Shown here: piece after piece, positions 62,472 through 64,000 of the stretch
Position numbering within the stretch: the stretch's first letter is position 1
Layout of the letters: every line of letters begins with the position of its first letter
Assembly (NCBI RefSeq): GCF_024623785.1
Contig: NZ_JANKBZ010000015.1
Coordinates: 186,001 to 250,000, forward strand
DNA: 64,000 nt
DNA from: Archangium lipolyticum
GTDB lineage: Bacteria > Myxococcota > Myxococcia > Myxococcales > Myxococcaceae
Direction of reading: 5' to 3'
Position numbers and translations under genes: made by a program
Notes under the pieces: generated by a model
The model's input: only the letters and a program-made list of their open reading frames with translations
What the model was told of the DNA's origin: nothing
Database searches by the model: none

Positions 62472-63767
62472 CTACTTGCCCGTCACCTGGCGCAACACCG
62501 CCTCCACCCTCGGCAGCGCCGCCTTGATCTCCTCCACCGATACGGCTCCCACCGACAGACGGAACCAGCCCGTGTCCTCCTTCAGACCGAACGCCTGGAA
62601 GGGCACCAGCGCGAACCCCGCCTTTTCCAGCAGCAGCTTGCGGATCTCATCGTTCGTCTTGAGCCCCGCCTTGCCGATCAGATCGAACTGCACCGACAGG
62701 TAGATGGCCCCCTGCGGTGCGATGGAGCGCACCGGCAGCCCCGCCTCCCGCATCGCCGCGAAGCCCTGGTGCAGCGCCACCAGCCGCTCGTCCACCCGCT
62801 TCCGCATCCCCTCCAGGTAGCTCGTCGTGGCCGGCACGTCATCCAGGAAGCGCGCCACCGCCACCTGCTCCGCCTTCGGCGCCCACGCTCCCACGTGCCC
62901 CAACACGTCCTTCATCCGCGAGATGATCGACGGCGGCCCCAGCGACCAGCCCACGCGCACGCCCGTGGCCGCGAACGCCTTCGAGATTCCATCCACGAAC
63001 ACCGTGTACGCCGCCATCTCCGGCACCAGCTCCAGCGGCGTCACGTGCTTCGTCTGCCCGAACGACAGCGTCCAGTAGATCTGGTCGTACATCACGATGA
63101 GCGGCTTGCGCCCCTGCGCCTCGCGCTTGCGGTTCTCCTCCACCACCCGCTGCCCGATGTCCTTCAGGATGTCGGGAGAAATCATCGTGCCCGTGGGGTT
63201 GAGCGGGCTGCAAAGGCATAGCAGACGCGCCTCCGGCAGGTGCGGCGCAAGTTGCTCCACCGTGGGCATGAAGCCGTGGGCAGGATCCGTCACCACCGTC
63301 ACGTGCTTCGCCCCCACCATGTGCGCGTAGTGGTTGTTGTTCCACGAGGGCACCGGGTAGACGACCGTGTCGCCCGGATCCATCACCGCGCGGAAGACGC
63401 CGTAGATGACCGGCCGGGCGCCCGCCGCGATGAGCACGCTCTCCATCGGATACTTCAGGCCCAGCGCGCGCTCGTAGAAGCGCAGCACCGCCTGCCGGAG
63501 CGTCAGCACGCCATCCGAGGGCGGGTAGTTCGTCTCGCCCGCCTTCAAGGCCGCGGCGATGCCCTCCCCCAGCGCGGCGGGGATGGGGAACTCCTTGGGG
63601 CTGAAGTCTCCCACGGTGAGGTTGCACACCTGTTTGCCCTGGGCCACCAGCTCGCGAATCTCTCCGGCGATGCGGAGGATTTCGCTGCCAACGAGGCCTC
63701 GCACCATCGTGCCAACGGTGTCGTCCCGTCGAGCAGGGCCAAGCAGGGAGGTGAGATCAAGAGCCAT
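62472..63767 (-). CDS. Class I/II pyridoxal-phosphate aminotransferase
   Basis: A 431-residue enzyme of fold type I. 'NLTVGDFSPKEFPIP', 'NYPPSDGVLTLRQAV', 'LCLCSPLNPTGTM' (cofactor-binding Asn), 'VMYDQIYWTLSF' (Asp and Tyr stacking region), and the PLP lysine in 'VDGISKAFAATGVRVGW' (Ser-Lys), followed by a terminal Arg in 'WFRLSVG'. This is the aspartate/aromatic aminotransferase group. ATG 63767 has an AGGAGTG site; an ATG at 63833 would add 22 residues. The amino donor cannot be told. The remaining 233 bases to the window end show no gene. Confidence 0.92.
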   Translation of the reverse strand: MALDLTSLLGPARRDDTVGTMVRGLVGSEILRIAGEIRELVAQGKQVCNLTVGDFSPKEFPIPAALGEGIAAALKAGETNYPPSDGVLTLRQAVLRFYERALGLKYPMESVLIAAGARPVIYGVFRAVMDPGDTVVYPVPSWNNNHYAHMVGAKHVTVVTDPAHGFMPTVEQLAPHLPEARLLCLCSPLNPTGTMISPDILKDIGQRVVEENRKREAQGRKPLIVMYDQIYWTLSFGQTKHVTPLELVPEMAAYTVFVDGISKAFAATGVRVGWSLGPPSIISRMKDVLGHVGAWAPKAEQVAVARFLDDVPATTSYLEGMRKRVDERLVALHQGFAAMREAGLPVRSIAPQGAIYLSVQFDLIGKAGLKTNDEIRKLLLEKAGFALVPFQAFGLKEDTGWFRLSVGAVSVEEIKAALPRVEAVLRQVTGK

Positions 63768-64000
63768 GGGGGGGTTCACTCCTGGGGGGGATAACGAGTC
63801 CAGGCGAACCATATACGCGGCGAAGTACGTCACAAGCGGTCCGTGGGATTTTCCACTCCTCCCCGCATGCTCGGTTTCCGAACGCCTGACTGCCCGCTAC
63901 CGGGCAATTCCTTCCACCTCCAATCGATGCAGGCGCGGAAGTCCTCTACACACGGAGGGACACCGGGGCTCCCGGCCCATTCCGGGCACGCAGGGCCCTG

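Overview
The window is very GC-rich (roughly 70% by eye), densely packed and strongly biased to G/C at third codon positions. Its gene content is typical of a myxobacterium: two DUF2378 (TIGR02265) paralogues, a Hanks-type Ser/Thr kinase with a PEGA tail, an FHA protein, a hybrid histidine kinase, a very large chemotaxis-type transducer, DUF5335, and many lipoproteins and secreted hydrolases. I infer a member of the Cystobacterineae (Archangium, Cystobacter, Melittangium or similar). No rRNA, tRNA, CRISPR array, integrase or transposase was recognised. Almost all long antisense ORFs are high-GC shadows and were left out.

Layout. 1-12.8 kb: a partial propeller-like lipoprotein, a peptidoglycan hydrolase-like protein, a coiled-coil protein, a transducer made of two fused MCP-like halves, pyruvate phosphate dikinase, an unknown 568-aa protein and a secreted T2 ribonuclease. 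12.9-15.1 kb: a perfect 129-bp direct repeat (the 3' end of an osmoprotectant transporter gene) brackets a lipoprotein PD-(D/E)xK nuclease gene and a translationally coupled DUF3396 gene. This looks like a SitA/SitI-type toxin-immunity cassette inserted at the end of a host gene. 15-18.9 kb: an osmotic-stress group (OpuBA-like ATPase, fused binding protein/permease, MscS channel). 19-23 kb: an apparent surface operon of helix-hairpin-helix beta-barrel, lamin-tail lipoprotein and thermonuclease, a candidate extracellular DNA capture or processing set. 23-26.5 kb: esterase, DUF2378, ATP-grasp enzyme, then an AAA ATPase remnant between inverted doublets of a dispersed palindromic repeat. 26.5-34 kb: EttA, FHA protein, YadGH-type ABC exporter, kinase, serine hydrolase. 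34-44.5 kb: purine permease, hybrid kinase, discoidin-domain protein, outer-membrane barrel, TreZ, a ClpX-like ATPase lacking the zinc domain, LysM endopeptidase-like protein. 44.6-50.7 kb: two HEAT-like repeat proteins plus an M23-like secreted peptidase, a small lipoprotein, DUF5335, and two tandem metalloprotease lipoproteins. 51-64 kb: Rieske oxygenase, cardiolipin synthase, DUF2378, a single-chain topoisomerase III-RecQ-HRDC fusion whose interdomain linker is made of the dispersed repeat, an orphan protein, a Tat-exported epimerase, an NTP/NDP-exchange-type transporter and an aminotransferase.

The most unusual items are the repeat-bracketed toxin-immunity cassette, the Top3-RecQ fusion with its repeat-derived linker, the double MCP, and the HhH-barrel/lamin-tail/nuclease operon. 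All functional calls come from motif recognition by eye. No database search was run.
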